Below the pieces are notes generated by a model. The model was not told the origin of the DNA, did not search any database, and worked only from the letters and a program-made list of their open reading frames with translations. Made by a program: the position numbers and the translations under genes. Shown here one piece after another: positions 44,821 to 52,968 of a stretch of DNA of 64,000 bases (within the stretch, counting starts at the first letter, position 1; each line of letters opens with the position of its first letter). Source of the DNA: Vibrio chagasii (GTDB lineage: Bacteria; Pseudomonadota; Gammaproteobacteria; Enterobacterales; Vibrionaceae); assembly GCA_041879415.1 (NCBI GenBank), contig CP090852.1:1116001-1180000 (forward strand). The letters run 5' to 3'.

Positions 44821-45409
44821 TTCAACCGTCCCTATCTTTTATTTACCTCAGAATTGTAAACAAGTTGTTACGACAAGATTCACTGAAAAGAATAATGATT
44901 TGAATATTTATCCAAAACATTTACTGCCAAACCCAGTTTAAACCGTAATTTTTACTGCAAGATAACAGCACATCAGAAAGAACCAACAGTTTGCATATCA
45001 ATTAGAGAATTTGCTGAATAAATATCCGAGCGGTCTTTTCTGTGTTACCGCGAGTTTAGGTTACAATTTAATCCATTTAGCGTTAGGATTATCACCGTTG
45101 CATAACAATCAATTACGTTTGAAATAAGCTTAACTCTTCCCATCTGATCCAATCTAAAATAAGCGTCATACACAATACGTTTTGGACCTTTCGCGATCAC
45201 TAAAACACGGTGTTAAACCAAGCTCTAGAGCCAAGCGTTTAAGCCAGAGTGAAAACCAAACTCCATCGAATGATTTAATGCTTATAAGAACGCATGGGCG
45301 CTCATAAAATTTCAAACTAAGACTGTGAAAATTTAAATTGAGACTATAAAAACAAAGCTGCACGACGATGCCGCTGCTTATAGAGACACGAGTTTATAAA
45401 GGGAAATCT
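44821..45409. other. 589-bp intergenic region between ctlX and the ABC gene
   Basis: No convincing gene is seen. It contains the ARG-box-like sequence at 44899-44916 and the divergent promoter region for the two flanking genes. An AT-rich stretch and several short open frames without ribosome-binding sites are present; one minus-strand frame of 65 codons at 45166-45363 has no supporting signal. Confidence 0.6.
44899..44916. promoter_or_regulatory. ARG-box-like ArgR operator upstream of ctlX
   Basis: TTTGAATATTTATCCAAA agrees with the ArgR consensus WNTGAATWWWWATTCANW at 17 of 18 positions (one C in place of T). It is 79 bases before the ctlX start. ARG boxes usually come in pairs; only a weak second match is seen beside it. 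Confidence 0.5.
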
Positions 45410-47260
45410 ATGTACAAAAAGTTTGAAGGCTTTACTGAAGCCTTTCCAAAGGGAGAGCCGATACAACCTCCTACTGGAATACTGGCATTTTGCCGCCACT
45501 ATACGCGAGGTTTTGAAAAGCCGCTCATCTTGCTCGGTATCATGAGCATGACGATTGCGATCATCGAAGTGGCGCTATTTGGTTACATGGGACAATTGGT
45601 TGACTGGCTATCAACAAGCAACCCAGAAACCTTCTTAGCTGACAACAAGTCCACTCTTATGGGTCTTGGTGTACTGCTGTTGGTCGTAATGCCAATCTTG
45701 ATCAGTGTGTACTCACTGTTGCTTCATCAAACCTTACTCGGCAACTATCCGATGTCGATTCGCTGGTTGGCGCACCGCTACCTGTTAAAACAAAGCTTAT
45801 CTTTCTACCAAGATGACTTTGCTGGGCGTGTTGCCACCAAAGTAATGCAGACATCGCTCGCGGTACGTGAAACCGTGACCAAGATGGTTGATGTGTTTGT
45901 CTACGTGACGGTTTACTTCACCGCGATGCTGTTCATGCTTGCCGAGTCGGATTGGCGTTTAATGGCTCCAATGTTGATCTGGTTGTTCGTCTACATCGGC
46001 ATTCAGCTTTACTACGTGCCGAAACTTAAAGACGTGTCATCGGAACAGGCGGATGCTCGCTCACTCATGACAGGTCGAATTGTTGATAGCTACACCAACA
46101 TCGCGACAGTAAAACTGTTTTCACACAGCAAACGTGAAACGGAATACGCAGAAGAAGGCATGGAAGGTTTCCTAGATACCGTGTATCGCCAAATGCGCCT
46201 TGTTACTGGCTTCAACATCTGTGTGGAATTCGCTAACTACCTACTGGTATTCAGTATCGCGGGTATCTCTATCTACCTATGGCTTGATAGCGCAATCACT
46301 GTGGGTGCCATTGCGATTGCGGTGAGCTTGGCTCTACGTATTAACGGCATGTCGAAATGGATCATGTGGGAGATCGGCGGCCTGTTTGAAAACCTAGGGA
46401 CCGTGATTGACGGTATTAAAACCATGTCGAAGCCTATCGCTATCGAAGACAAGAAAGACGCGCAGCCACTTAAGGTCCCACAAGGCGGCATCAACTTCGA
46501 GAACGTGAGCTTCAACTACGGTGAAAACAAAGGCGTTATCAACAAGCTAAACCTAAACATCAAACCAGGTGAAAAGGTAGGTCTAGTTGGGCGTTCTGGC
46601 GCAGGTAAATCGACGTTGGTTAACTTGTTACTGCGTTTTCATGATGTCGAAAGCGGTCGTATCCTGATTGATGATCAAGAGATCTCAAGCGTTACTCAAG
46701 ACTCACTGCGCAGCAATATTGGCATGGTGACACAAGACACTTCACTGCTTCACCGTTCGATCAAAGACAACATTCTTTATGGTCGTCCGGAAGCAACGGA
46801 TGAAGAGGTGTATGCCGCGACCAAGCAAGCGCACGCGCATGAGTTTATCGAAACCCTAACCGACCCGTTTGGCAACATTGGTTACGATGCTCAAGTGGGC
46901 GAGCGTGGTGTTAAGCTTTCTGGTGGTCAACGCCAACGTGTGGCGATTTCACGTGTACTTCTGAAAAATGCACCACTTTTGGTTCTTGATGAAGCGACTT
47001 CGGCTCTAGATTCAGAGGTTGAGGCAGCAATCCAAGAGAGCCTAATTGAGCTAATGGAAGGTAAGACGGTTATCGCGATTGCGCACCGCCTATCTACCAT
47101 CGCAGCAATGGATCGCCTGATCGTTTTAGATGAAGGTAATATCGTTGAAGAAGGCACGCACCAAGATCTGATTAACCAAAATGGTATCTATGCGCAGTTG
47201 TGGAATCACCAGACCGGTGGCTTCATAGCTGATGATCTTGAGCAAGCTAGCAACGATTAA
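45410..47260 (+). CDS. ABC transporter, fused permease and ATPase (exporter type)
   Basis: The ATG at 45410 follows AAAGGGAAA and begins MYKKFEGFTEAF; a longer reading to 45368 lacks a ribosome-binding site. The 616-residue protein has six membrane helices (about residues 35-330, ABC type-1 exporter domain) and an ATPase domain with the Walker A loop GRSGAGKST (about 394-402), the signature LSGGQRQRV (about 502) and Walker B LLVLDEATSALD. It works as a homodimer to export a lipid, peptide or drug; the cargo is unknown. Confidence 0.85.
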   Translation: MYKKFEGFTEAFPKGEPIQPPTGILAFCRHYTRGFEKPLILLGIMSMTIAIIEVALFGYMGQLVDWLSTSNPETFLADNKSTLMGLGVLLLVVMPILISVYSLLLHQTLLGNYPMSIRWLAHRYLLKQSLSFYQDDFAGRVATKVMQTSLAVRETVTKMVDVFVYVTVYFTAMLFMLAESDWRLMAPMLIWLFVYIGIQLYYVPKLKDVSSEQADARSLMTGRIVDSYTNIATVKLFSHSKRETEYAEEGMEGFLDTVYRQMRLVTGFNICVEFANYLLVFSIAGISIYLWLDSAITVGAIAIAVSLALRINGMSKWIMWEIGGLFENLGTVIDGIKTMSKPIAIEDKKDAQPLKVPQGGINFENVSFNYGENKGVINKLNLNIKPGEKVGLVGRSGAGKSTLVNLLLRFHDVESGRILIDDQEISSVTQDSLRSNIGMVTQDTSLLHRSIKDNILYGRPEATDEEVYAATKQAHAHEFIETLTDPFGNIGYDAQVGERGVKLSGGQRQRVAISRVLLKNAPLLVLDEATSALDSEVEAAIQESLIELMEGKTVIAIAHRLSTIAAMDRLIVLDEGNIVEEGTHQDLINQNGIYAQLWNHQTGGFIADDLEQASND

Positions 47261-47399
47261 TTTGTGTGCTATTTTAAAAGTGCGGCGCATTTCACGCCAA
47301 TTTGCTAAATGGCGGTAAATTACACATGGCAGAATGTTATGTCGTAATTATATAATGACCTTAACAAACCAAGACGGCTTCGCTTGCGCGTTCTGGAAT

Positions 47400-47429
47400 A
47401 AGGCTAGACTTCGGGGGGAGGCTAGCCTT
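47400..47429 (+). terminator. Hairpin after the ABC transporter gene
   Basis: AAGGCTAG (47400-47407) pairs with CTAGCCTT (47422-47429) and is followed by a short T-rich stretch. It lies 140 bases after the transporter stop codon and before the DUF445 gene. Confidence 0.5.
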
Positions 47430-47548
47430 TCTTATGCCCGTAGTTCAGCGATCTTTCCCACCTGTTCCTTCAACTTCATCGATCCTTTTGTTTTTTTCTT
47501 GGCGTTTTTTTCTTAAAATGCGCGCAATATTCTTTCTAGAGATCAACC

Positions 47549-48256
47549 ATGAACAAAAGTGTCTTAACTAACGTTATCGCGTTAGCACTGCTTGCTGGCG
47601 GCTATGCGACAGCAAATCAATACCTACTTTACGCGGGCCTATTCGCCTTTTCTGGTGCCATCACCAACTGGCTTGCGATTCACATGTTGTTCGAGAAAGT
47701 ACCCGGCCTATACGGTTCTGGCGTTATTCCTGCGCGCTTTGAAGAGTTCAAAGCAGCCATCAAACAACTGATGATGGAGCAATTCTTTACTGAAAGTAAC
47801 ATCGACCGCTTCCTAAGCAGCGAAATGAGCGGCGGCCAATCACTGAACCTAGAGCCTGTGATTAAGAAAATCGATTTCAACCCTGCATTCGATTCACTAG
47901 TTAACGTTATCGAGAACTCACAGTTTGGCGGCATGCTAGCAATGTTTGGTGGTACAGAAGCATTAGAGCCAATGAAAGCGCCATTTGTTGAGAAGATGCA
48001 AGAATCTGTTATCGAAATCAGCAAGAGTGATTCAGTGAAAAATGCCATCAAGGAAGAACTGGAATCACCAGCGATGATGGATGAAATCAAAGAGAACATT
48101 GAAGCCATCATCGACCAGCGTTTGAATGAGCTGACACCGAAACTGGTAAAAGAGATGGTTCAAACCATGATCAAGAAACACCTTGGCTGGCTTGTCGTTT
48201 GGGGCGGTGTATTCGGTGGTGTGATTGGTCTTATTTCAGCGGCGATTACACTGTAA
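47549..48256 (+). CDS. DUF445 family membrane protein
   Basis: The 235-residue protein has N-terminal membrane helices (about residues 5-45) and one at the C-terminus (about 208-232), with the DUF445 motif FSGAITNWLAIHMLFEKVPGLYGSGVIPARFEEFKAAI. The cytoplasmic or periplasmic middle part is helical. The family is widespread in bacteria, including vibrios; function is unknown. It is followed by a strong terminator. Confidence 0.8.
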   Translation: MNKSVLTNVIALALLAGGYATANQYLLYAGLFAFSGAITNWLAIHMLFEKVPGLYGSGVIPARFEEFKAAIKQLMMEQFFTESNIDRFLSSEMSGGQSLNLEPVIKKIDFNPAFDSLVNVIENSQFGGMLAMFGGTEALEPMKAPFVEKMQESVIEISKSDSVKNAIKEELESPAMMDEIKENIEAIIDQRLNELTPKLVKEMVQTMIKKHLGWLVVWGGVFGGVIGLISAAITL

Positions 48257-48302
48257 ATCGCCTATAACCACACTTATCTGACTGCCCCTTTCTGGCAGTC
48301 AC

Positions 48303-48334
48303 AAAAAATGGAAGCTCATTGGCTTCCATTTTTT
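48303..48334. terminator. Strong bidirectional terminator
   Basis: AAAAAATGGAAGC and GCTTCCATTTTTT form a 13-bp perfect stem with a 6-base loop, with T-runs on both strands. It ends the DUF445 transcript (plus) and the Lrp transcript (minus). Confidence 0.85.
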
Positions 48335-48367
48335 ATATCTATCAAACTGGCTCAAGTTAGAAGCGCG

Positions 48368-48856
48368 CTAAGTTAAAGTCGCTAACAGCTCTGGGTTCAC
48401 ACCAAAGCCCTTTTTATGCTCTTCAATCACCACTTCACTGCGTGTCTGAATCACGCCAGGCAAGGTACCTAACTTGGTGGCCATAAATGCTTGGTACGCC
48501 TTCATGTCTTTCACTCGAACCTTAATCATGGTGTCGAAGTCTCCCGACAACGAGTAACACTCTTCCACCTCTGGCATCATTTCCACGGCTTGGGCAAATT
48601 TATCAAAGATTGAAAAGCTGGTTTGGTCGAGACGAATATGGATAAAGACTTGAACATCGAGCCCCAACTTCTCAGAACACAGCTCTGCGTGGTAACCCGT
48701 GATGTAACCCTCTTTTTCTAATCGCTTCAATCTATCAGAGCAAGGAGAGGTGGTTAGGTTAACTTGCTTGGCCAACTCAACCACAGGCAAGCGCCCTTTC
48801 ATATGCAGAATTCTTAGTATCTCTTTATCGATACGATCAAGCTGATGCTGAGACAT
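48368..48856 (-). CDS. Lrp/AsnC-family transcriptional regulator
   Basis: The 162-residue protein has the Lrp helix-turn-helix (LDRIDKEILRILHMKGRLPVVELAKQVNLTTSPCSDRLKRLEKEGYITGY, residues 6-56) and a RAM/AsnC ligand-binding domain. It is not the global Lrp by length and sequence; it is a local Lrp-type regulator. Its target and ligand are unknown, though the amino-acid genes around (ctlX, put) are possible targets. Confidence 0.85.
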   Translation of the reverse strand: MSQHQLDRIDKEILRILHMKGRLPVVELAKQVNLTTSPCSDRLKRLEKEGYITGYHAELCSEKLGLDVQVFIHIRLDQTSFSIFDKFAQAVEMMPEVEECYSLSGDFDTMIKVRVKDMKAYQAFMATKLGTLPGVIQTRSEVVIEEHKKGFGVNPELLATLT

Positions 48857-49134
48857 AACATTCCTTAAACATTATAAATTCGGCTCAGTATATTCCATAC
48901 CTAGAGCGATCGAAGAAAACCCCGCTCACACATTTAAAAACTAAACGCACAAGTCGTATTCACACCAAATATAAATCCACACAAATCGATAACAACCCTT
49001 ATAAATCAAACTCTGGTTATTAACAAATTATTATAGAAATGACCCGATAAACAAATAAGTTGAGCCAGAAACGAAAGAAAGGATATATGGCAAAGTGAAT
49101 AATATAATTATCAAAGAGAAAGGATGACTCTATT

Positions 49135-49305
49135 ATGAAAACACAAGAACTCGCATATAAACCCTACGGTATCGGCTCATGGACACACGTAACAGTGTCA
49201 AAAGATGTGGCTCAAGCACTCGCTAATGAATACTCAAACTACGGATGGGAAGTAAAAATTGATGGCAATGCCATTAACAGCGAGATCGCACTTAAAGCGG
49301 CTTAA
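49135..49305 (+). CDS. Small 56-residue protein with its own terminator
   Basis: The frame from ATG (49135) encodes 56 residues and ends KAA. GAAAGGA lies about ten bases upstream. A strong rho-independent terminator starts six bases after the stop codon, which argues for a real gene. The protein is small and soluble with no membrane segment; it has the look of a single beta-alpha-beta unit (SWTHVTVSKDVAQALANEY ... WEVKIDGNAI). No family was recognised. Confidence 0.65.
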   Translation: MKTQELAYKPYGIGSWTHVTVSKDVAQALANEYSNYGWEVKIDGNAINSEIALKAA

Positions 49306-49310
49306 ATGAC

Positions 49311-49337
49311 AAAAACCTCCCAAACGGAGGTTTTTTT
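49311..49337 (+). terminator. Strong intrinsic terminator after the 56-residue gene
   Basis: AAAACCTCC, a 5-base loop and GGAGG followed by seven T residues make a textbook rho-independent terminator. Confidence 0.88.
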
Positions 49338-49366
49338 GATATCGGTTAGTAAGCACTTACCATCAG

Positions 49367-49591
49367 CTAAGCTAAGCCAACTTGAGGAACTGAGTTTCCA
49401 GTTTCACAACGGCAGTTGCATGTACGACAAAAGTGCTGCGTTTCCATATCGTAATATAAGTTGCCACTAAATAGCTTTGAGGTCCATTGCAACATACGGC
49501 CAGAGGCTGTCTCGGGCTCTGATTCACAACGTTTCATTATAGACTTATGTAGTGTTGTTTTTTTACATCCTTTGCAATAGAGATCAGGCAT
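49367..49591 (-). CDS. Small Cys-rich protein, possible zinc ribbon
   Basis: The 74-residue protein has a YCKGCKK pair near the N-terminus and a CRTCNCRC group near the C-terminus, spaced about 50 residues apart, in the CxxC...CxxC pattern of zinc ribbons. AGGACAAAGG lies directly before the ATG. No family was recognised and its function is unknown. Confidence 0.5.
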   Translation of the reverse strand: MPDLYCKGCKKTTLHKSIMKRCESEPETASGRMLQWTSKLFSGNLYYDMETQHFCRTCNCRCETGNSVPQVGLA

Positions 49592-50012
49592 ACCTTTGTC
49601 CTATAGGTCTTTAGTGGTTACTGACAATTGACACATCATGTCCAATTCGGTTCCACAATTCACCGAGCTAATAACAAAAGTGAGCGCCAAGTTCAAAAAT
49701 TAGCCACTTTTCTGTTTCATTTTTTGACATCACACGCCATTGAGTAAGTTGATCTTTCCCTTCTCACGCAAGATCCGAGCGCTTCGATTTACATTGTAAA
49801 ACCCCAACAACCGCTCGATCACGTCTGATTTCACCCCGATCTTAAGTACGACAAACATCGCACCTCAGTAACAAAATACCGATATCGTAAGCTGTTCAAA
49901 TTACCGAATCCAAACTACTCACCTATACACCTTTATACGACGCGATTAGAATACTCGGCTATCAATTAAATATGCCTGTTTAGTTCACGCTCTCGCAACC
50001 AATGAGGTAGAA
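49592..50012. other. 421-bp region between the Cys-rich gene and merR
   Basis: It holds one short minus-strand frame (49730-49858, listed separately) and the promoters of the Cys-rich gene and the MerR gene. No hairpin with a T-run was seen, and no other coding signal. Confidence 0.5.
49730..49858 (-). CDS. Possible 42-residue small protein
   Basis: The minus-strand frame from ATG at 49858 reads MFVVLKIGVKSDVIERLLGF and on to a stop at 49730-49732, with GAGGTG a few bases before the start. Composition is protein-like (amphipathic helix, then basic tail). It may instead be a remnant of a larger gene. No family was recognised. Confidence 0.3.
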   Translation of the reverse strand: MFVVLKIGVKSDVIERLLGFYNVNRSARILREKGKINLLNGV

Positions 50013-50534
50013 ATGCTCACTGTCACTCAAATTGCCAAGGCCTACAACATATCTCGTACCACCATTCTCTACTACGAGCGTGCCGGGCTGCTGCTTCCTC
50101 ACAGTCGCTCCGATAATGGCTATCGTTGGTATGGCAAAAAAGAGCAAGCTCGGTTAGAAAGCATTATCTCTTACCGATCGTTTGGTCTGTCTATTCAGGA
50201 GATAAGCGCCCTGCTCGATCGCACAGACGATGTGAAACAAGAGCAGACATTAGTAAATCAGTTCAACGCCTTGGAAAAGGAAATTCAGAACCTGCGTCAA
50301 CAGCAGAAGGCGATTGTGATGTTACTTGAACAACCTGAGTTGCTTGAACAAAAGATGCTGACAAAAGAGCGCTGGGTACGGGTGATGGAGAATGCTGGGT
50401 TTGACGAAAAGGACATGAAGAACTGGCACAAGCAATTTGAAAAGATGGAGCCAACCGCTCACCAAGAGTTTTTGGAGTCTTTGAATATCGATGAGCAAGA
50501 AGTCGCGAGCATTAGAGAGTGGTCAAAAAAATAG
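50013..50534 (+). CDS. MerR-family transcriptional regulator
   Basis: The 173-residue protein has the MerR winged helix (MLTVTQIAKAYNISRTTILYYERAGLLLPHSRSDNGYRWYGKKEQARLESIISYRSFGLSIQEI, residues 1-64), a coiled coil (about 80-105) and a C-terminal segment resembling TipA-type ligand regions (WVRVMENAGFDEKDMKNWHKQFE). It lacks metal-binding cysteines, so metal sensing is unlikely. The target is unknown. It is convergent with putP, sharing a terminator. Confidence 0.85.
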   Translation: MLTVTQIAKAYNISRTTILYYERAGLLLPHSRSDNGYRWYGKKEQARLESIISYRSFGLSIQEISALLDRTDDVKQEQTLVNQFNALEKEIQNLRQQQKAIVMLLEQPELLEQKMLTKERWVRVMENAGFDEKDMKNWHKQFEKMEPTAHQEFLESLNIDEQEVASIREWSKK

Positions 50535-50554
50535 AGCCACCGAAGTGACTCTAT
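50531..50554. terminator. Bidirectional terminator between merR and putP
   Basis: ATAGAGCCAC and GTGACTCTAT pair around a CGAA loop with one mismatch; A- and T-rich flanks lie on each side. It overlaps the merR stop codon. Confidence 0.5.
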
Positions 50555-50605
50555 TGTTCTTGATTAATATCTTTTGCTAATTCGCTTGCATTTTTACAAT
50601 GTAAA

Positions 50606-52099
50606 TTAGTCTAGCTCTACTAGCTTCTTCTCGAACTCAGCGTGTTGCGCTTTCACTTCGTCTTCTGGCTCGCCAGTAATTAGGCTCACGATAACGATAG
50701 AGATAGTCGATAGGATGATTCCCGGTACGATTTCGTAAACGTCGAACCAACCGCCCGTGAACTGTTTCCAAAGTACGATAGTCACACCACCAACCACGAT
50801 ACCCGCTAGAGCACCGTTACGGTTCATACGAGACCAGTAAAGGCTCATCACGATAGCTGGACCAAATGCCGCACCAAAACCAGCCCAAGCGTAAGACACA
50901 AGACCAAGTACAGAGCTGTCTGGCGTCATCGCTAGGAATAGCGCGATAAGAGAAATAATGATTACCGCAAAGCGACCCACACGAACGATCTCTTCAGATG
51001 TCGCATCTTTCTTAAGCACTTGCTTGTAAAGGTCTTCCGCCATTGCAGATGAAGATACAAGAAGTTGTGAATCCGCAGTACTCATGATTGCAGCAAGGAT
51101 AGCCGCCAGTAGGATACCTGCGATTACTGGGTGGAACATAGCGTTAACAAGAAGCATGAAGATCTTCTCGCCATCGTCTAGCTTAGGCGCGCCAGAGTTA
51201 GTCACGTAGATAAGACCAACCAGACCCACTAGCATTGCACCAATCATAGACAGTGCAGTCCATACCACAGCGATACGACGCGCTGTTGCTAGGTCTTTAT
51301 TAGTACGTGTTGCTTTGAAACGAGCAAGGATGTGTGGCTGACCGAAGTAACCAAGACCCCAAGCCGCTAGCGAGATGATCGCGATAGCAGACAGTGGTTC
51401 ACCTTTCGCATCATTCCATAGCGTTAGAAGCTCTGGGTTGATGTTATGAAGATCAGTAGACAACTGACCAAGACCACCGTTCATAGCCGCGATTGGTACG
51501 ATCAATAGCGCAGCAGACATCAGTAGACCTTGAACCAAGTCTGTCCAAGATACCGCTAGGAAACCACCAAATAGCGTATAAGAAACCACACATACTGTGC
51601 CGATGATTACCGCAGTTGTGTAATCTAGGCCGAATACCGTTTCAAACAATTTACCACCTGCTACCAAGCCTGAACTTGTGTAGAAAAGGAAGAATAAAAG
51701 GATAAAGAAAGCAGAAATTGTTTGGATCAGCTTAGAATTATCATTGAAACGACGAGATAGGAACTCAGGTAGCGTCAGTGACTCTGTTGTAATGCTGTAA
51801 GTACGCAGACGCTTAGCACTGATTAACCAGTTCGCCCAAGTACCCACTAGCAAACCACCAGCAAGCCAAAATGCTTCAAAGCCAGCAGCGTAAGCGTAAC
51901 CCGGTAGGCCAAGTAATAGCCAACCACTCATGTCTGATGCACCAGCAGAAAGTGCTGCAGGCCATGGGCCTAACGAACGACCACCTAGGAAGTAGTCTGT
52001 CGAGTTAGAAGTACGTTTGTAAGCAATAACACCGATTGCCAGCATCATAATTAGATACGCAATGAACGTCGTCGTTATTGCAAAACTGTTTTCTATCAT
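50606..52099 (-). CDS. putP: Sodium/proline symporter PutP
   Basis: The 497-residue protein is a sodium:solute symporter (SSS) with about 13 membrane helices. Features include DMSGWLLLGLPGYAYAAG, which carries a sodium/proline binding region, and FLGGRSLGPWPAALSAGAS near the start. It imports proline using the sodium gradient. It is the last gene of a put operon (putA, a small ALDH-like protein, putP), with structured RNA before it. Confidence 0.93.
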   Translation of the reverse strand: MIENSFAITTTFIAYLIMMLAIGVIAYKRTSNSTDYFLGGRSLGPWPAALSAGASDMSGWLLLGLPGYAYAAGFEAFWLAGGLLVGTWANWLISAKRLRTYSITTESLTLPEFLSRRFNDNSKLIQTISAFFILLFFLFYTSSGLVAGGKLFETVFGLDYTTAVIIGTVCVVSYTLFGGFLAVSWTDLVQGLLMSAALLIVPIAAMNGGLGQLSTDLHNINPELLTLWNDAKGEPLSAIAIISLAAWGLGYFGQPHILARFKATRTNKDLATARRIAVVWTALSMIGAMLVGLVGLIYVTNSGAPKLDDGEKIFMLLVNAMFHPVIAGILLAAILAAIMSTADSQLLVSSSAMAEDLYKQVLKKDATSEEIVRVGRFAVIIISLIALFLAMTPDSSVLGLVSYAWAGFGAAFGPAIVMSLYWSRMNRNGALAGIVVGGVTIVLWKQFTGGWFDVYEIVPGIILSTISIVIVSLITGEPEDEVKAQHAEFEKKLVELD

Positions 52100-52133
52100 T
52101 AGATAGTCCTCATTTGTAAAAAGCCTTCCATGC

Positions 52134-52240
52134 CTAACCCAATACCATGCCCTTACCTAAATAAAGGCAAGCCATTACATTGAGTTAGGGATTTTGGCTC
52201 CAAAGCACTGAGGTAGAAAACCAAAAGTGTTTAGAGCCAA
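52134..52240 (-). other. Two hairpins between the ALDH-like gene and putP
   Basis: TTGGCTC (52194-52200) pairs with GAGCCAA (52234-52240), with further partial pairing inside (AAAGCACT/AGTGTTT). A second stem pairs CCTAACCCAAT (52134-52144) imperfectly with ATTGAGTTAGG (52179-52189). On the transcribed (minus) strand no U-run follows, so a processing or stabilising element that sets putA and putP expression ratios is more likely than a terminator. Confidence 0.4.
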
Positions 52241-52252
52241 TATTACTGAAGG

Positions 52253-52957
52253 TTAGTGAGCTTCGCTTCCAAGTTCGAGCAAGGTCGCGTTACCACCCAC
52301 GGCTGTTATATTTATAGTTCGCGTACGCTCGGTAATGAAGCGTAGCGATAGGTGTGGATCGTGAGCAACATGCATTGCTGTCAGATCCGTTTCAGCTACT
52401 AAACTGACGATGGCACCGTCACGCTTAGCAAGTTGTAAATTGATAGCTTGAGCCGTCTGTGAATTACCTACGTAACCTGCGCTACGTACATCGCAAGACA
52501 GCAGCTGTTGAGCCGCATCGTACGAAGCAACCTGCACCAAGTTCGTCGGTAGATTCGCTTGTTTCGCCGCATCAGCGATCAACGTATTGAATTGCACGTC
52601 ATCACTGCACAGTTGCACGCTGTTACCCGCTAATAGTGCTGCGGTAATCATCGCTGTCGCTGTTTGCAGTGCTGGCTCTTTGTCTTGGCAATCATCAACA
52701 ATCACCAAAGCCACACCACGACCTGCAGCATACAGCTCGTTTGTTTCACCAGTAGGGCCAGCCATTAGATGCTGCTCAGAAAGCAGCGCAGACGCTTGCT
52801 CTAGGTGATAAGTTGCCACTGCCGCCAAAGACGTAGATTGGCTTTCGATCTCTGATTTGAATGCAAGTACCTGAGCACTCTTATGATCAAAGTCGGTAAG
52901 ATTCCATTGTTCCCACGCCAAGAAAGCATCAGAAAAACCTGTCACTTGATGAACCAT
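52253..52957 (-). CDS. ALDH-superfamily-like protein next to putA, no catalytic cysteine
   Basis: The 234-residue protein resembles a truncated aldehyde-dehydrogenase fold (for example ALVIVDDCQDKEPALQTATAMITAALLAGNSVQLCSDDV, similar to the ALDH nucleotide-binding region). It has no GQxC active-site cysteine, so it cannot be a working P5C dehydrogenase. It is 11 bases after putA on the same strand. The C-terminal ALDH-like domain of long PutA proteins is absent from the neighbouring PutA, and this may be that domain encoded separately (inference). Confidence 0.65.
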   Translation of the reverse strand: MVHQVTGFSDAFLAWEQWNLTDFDHKSAQVLAFKSEIESQSTSLAAVATYHLEQASALLSEQHLMAGPTGETNELYAAGRGVALVIVDDCQDKEPALQTATAMITAALLAGNSVQLCSDDVQFNTLIADAAKQANLPTNLVQVASYDAAQQLLSCDVRSAGYVGNSQTAQAINLQLAKRDGAIVSLVAETDLTAMHVAHDPHLSLRFITERTRTINITAVGGNATLLELGSEAH

Positions 52958-52968
52958 GATACTGCTCC

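Noticed and set aside
45166..45363. Minus-strand frame of 65 codons between ctlX and the ABC gene
   Set aside because: No ribosome-binding site, low-complexity and AT-rich content, no recognisable protein features.
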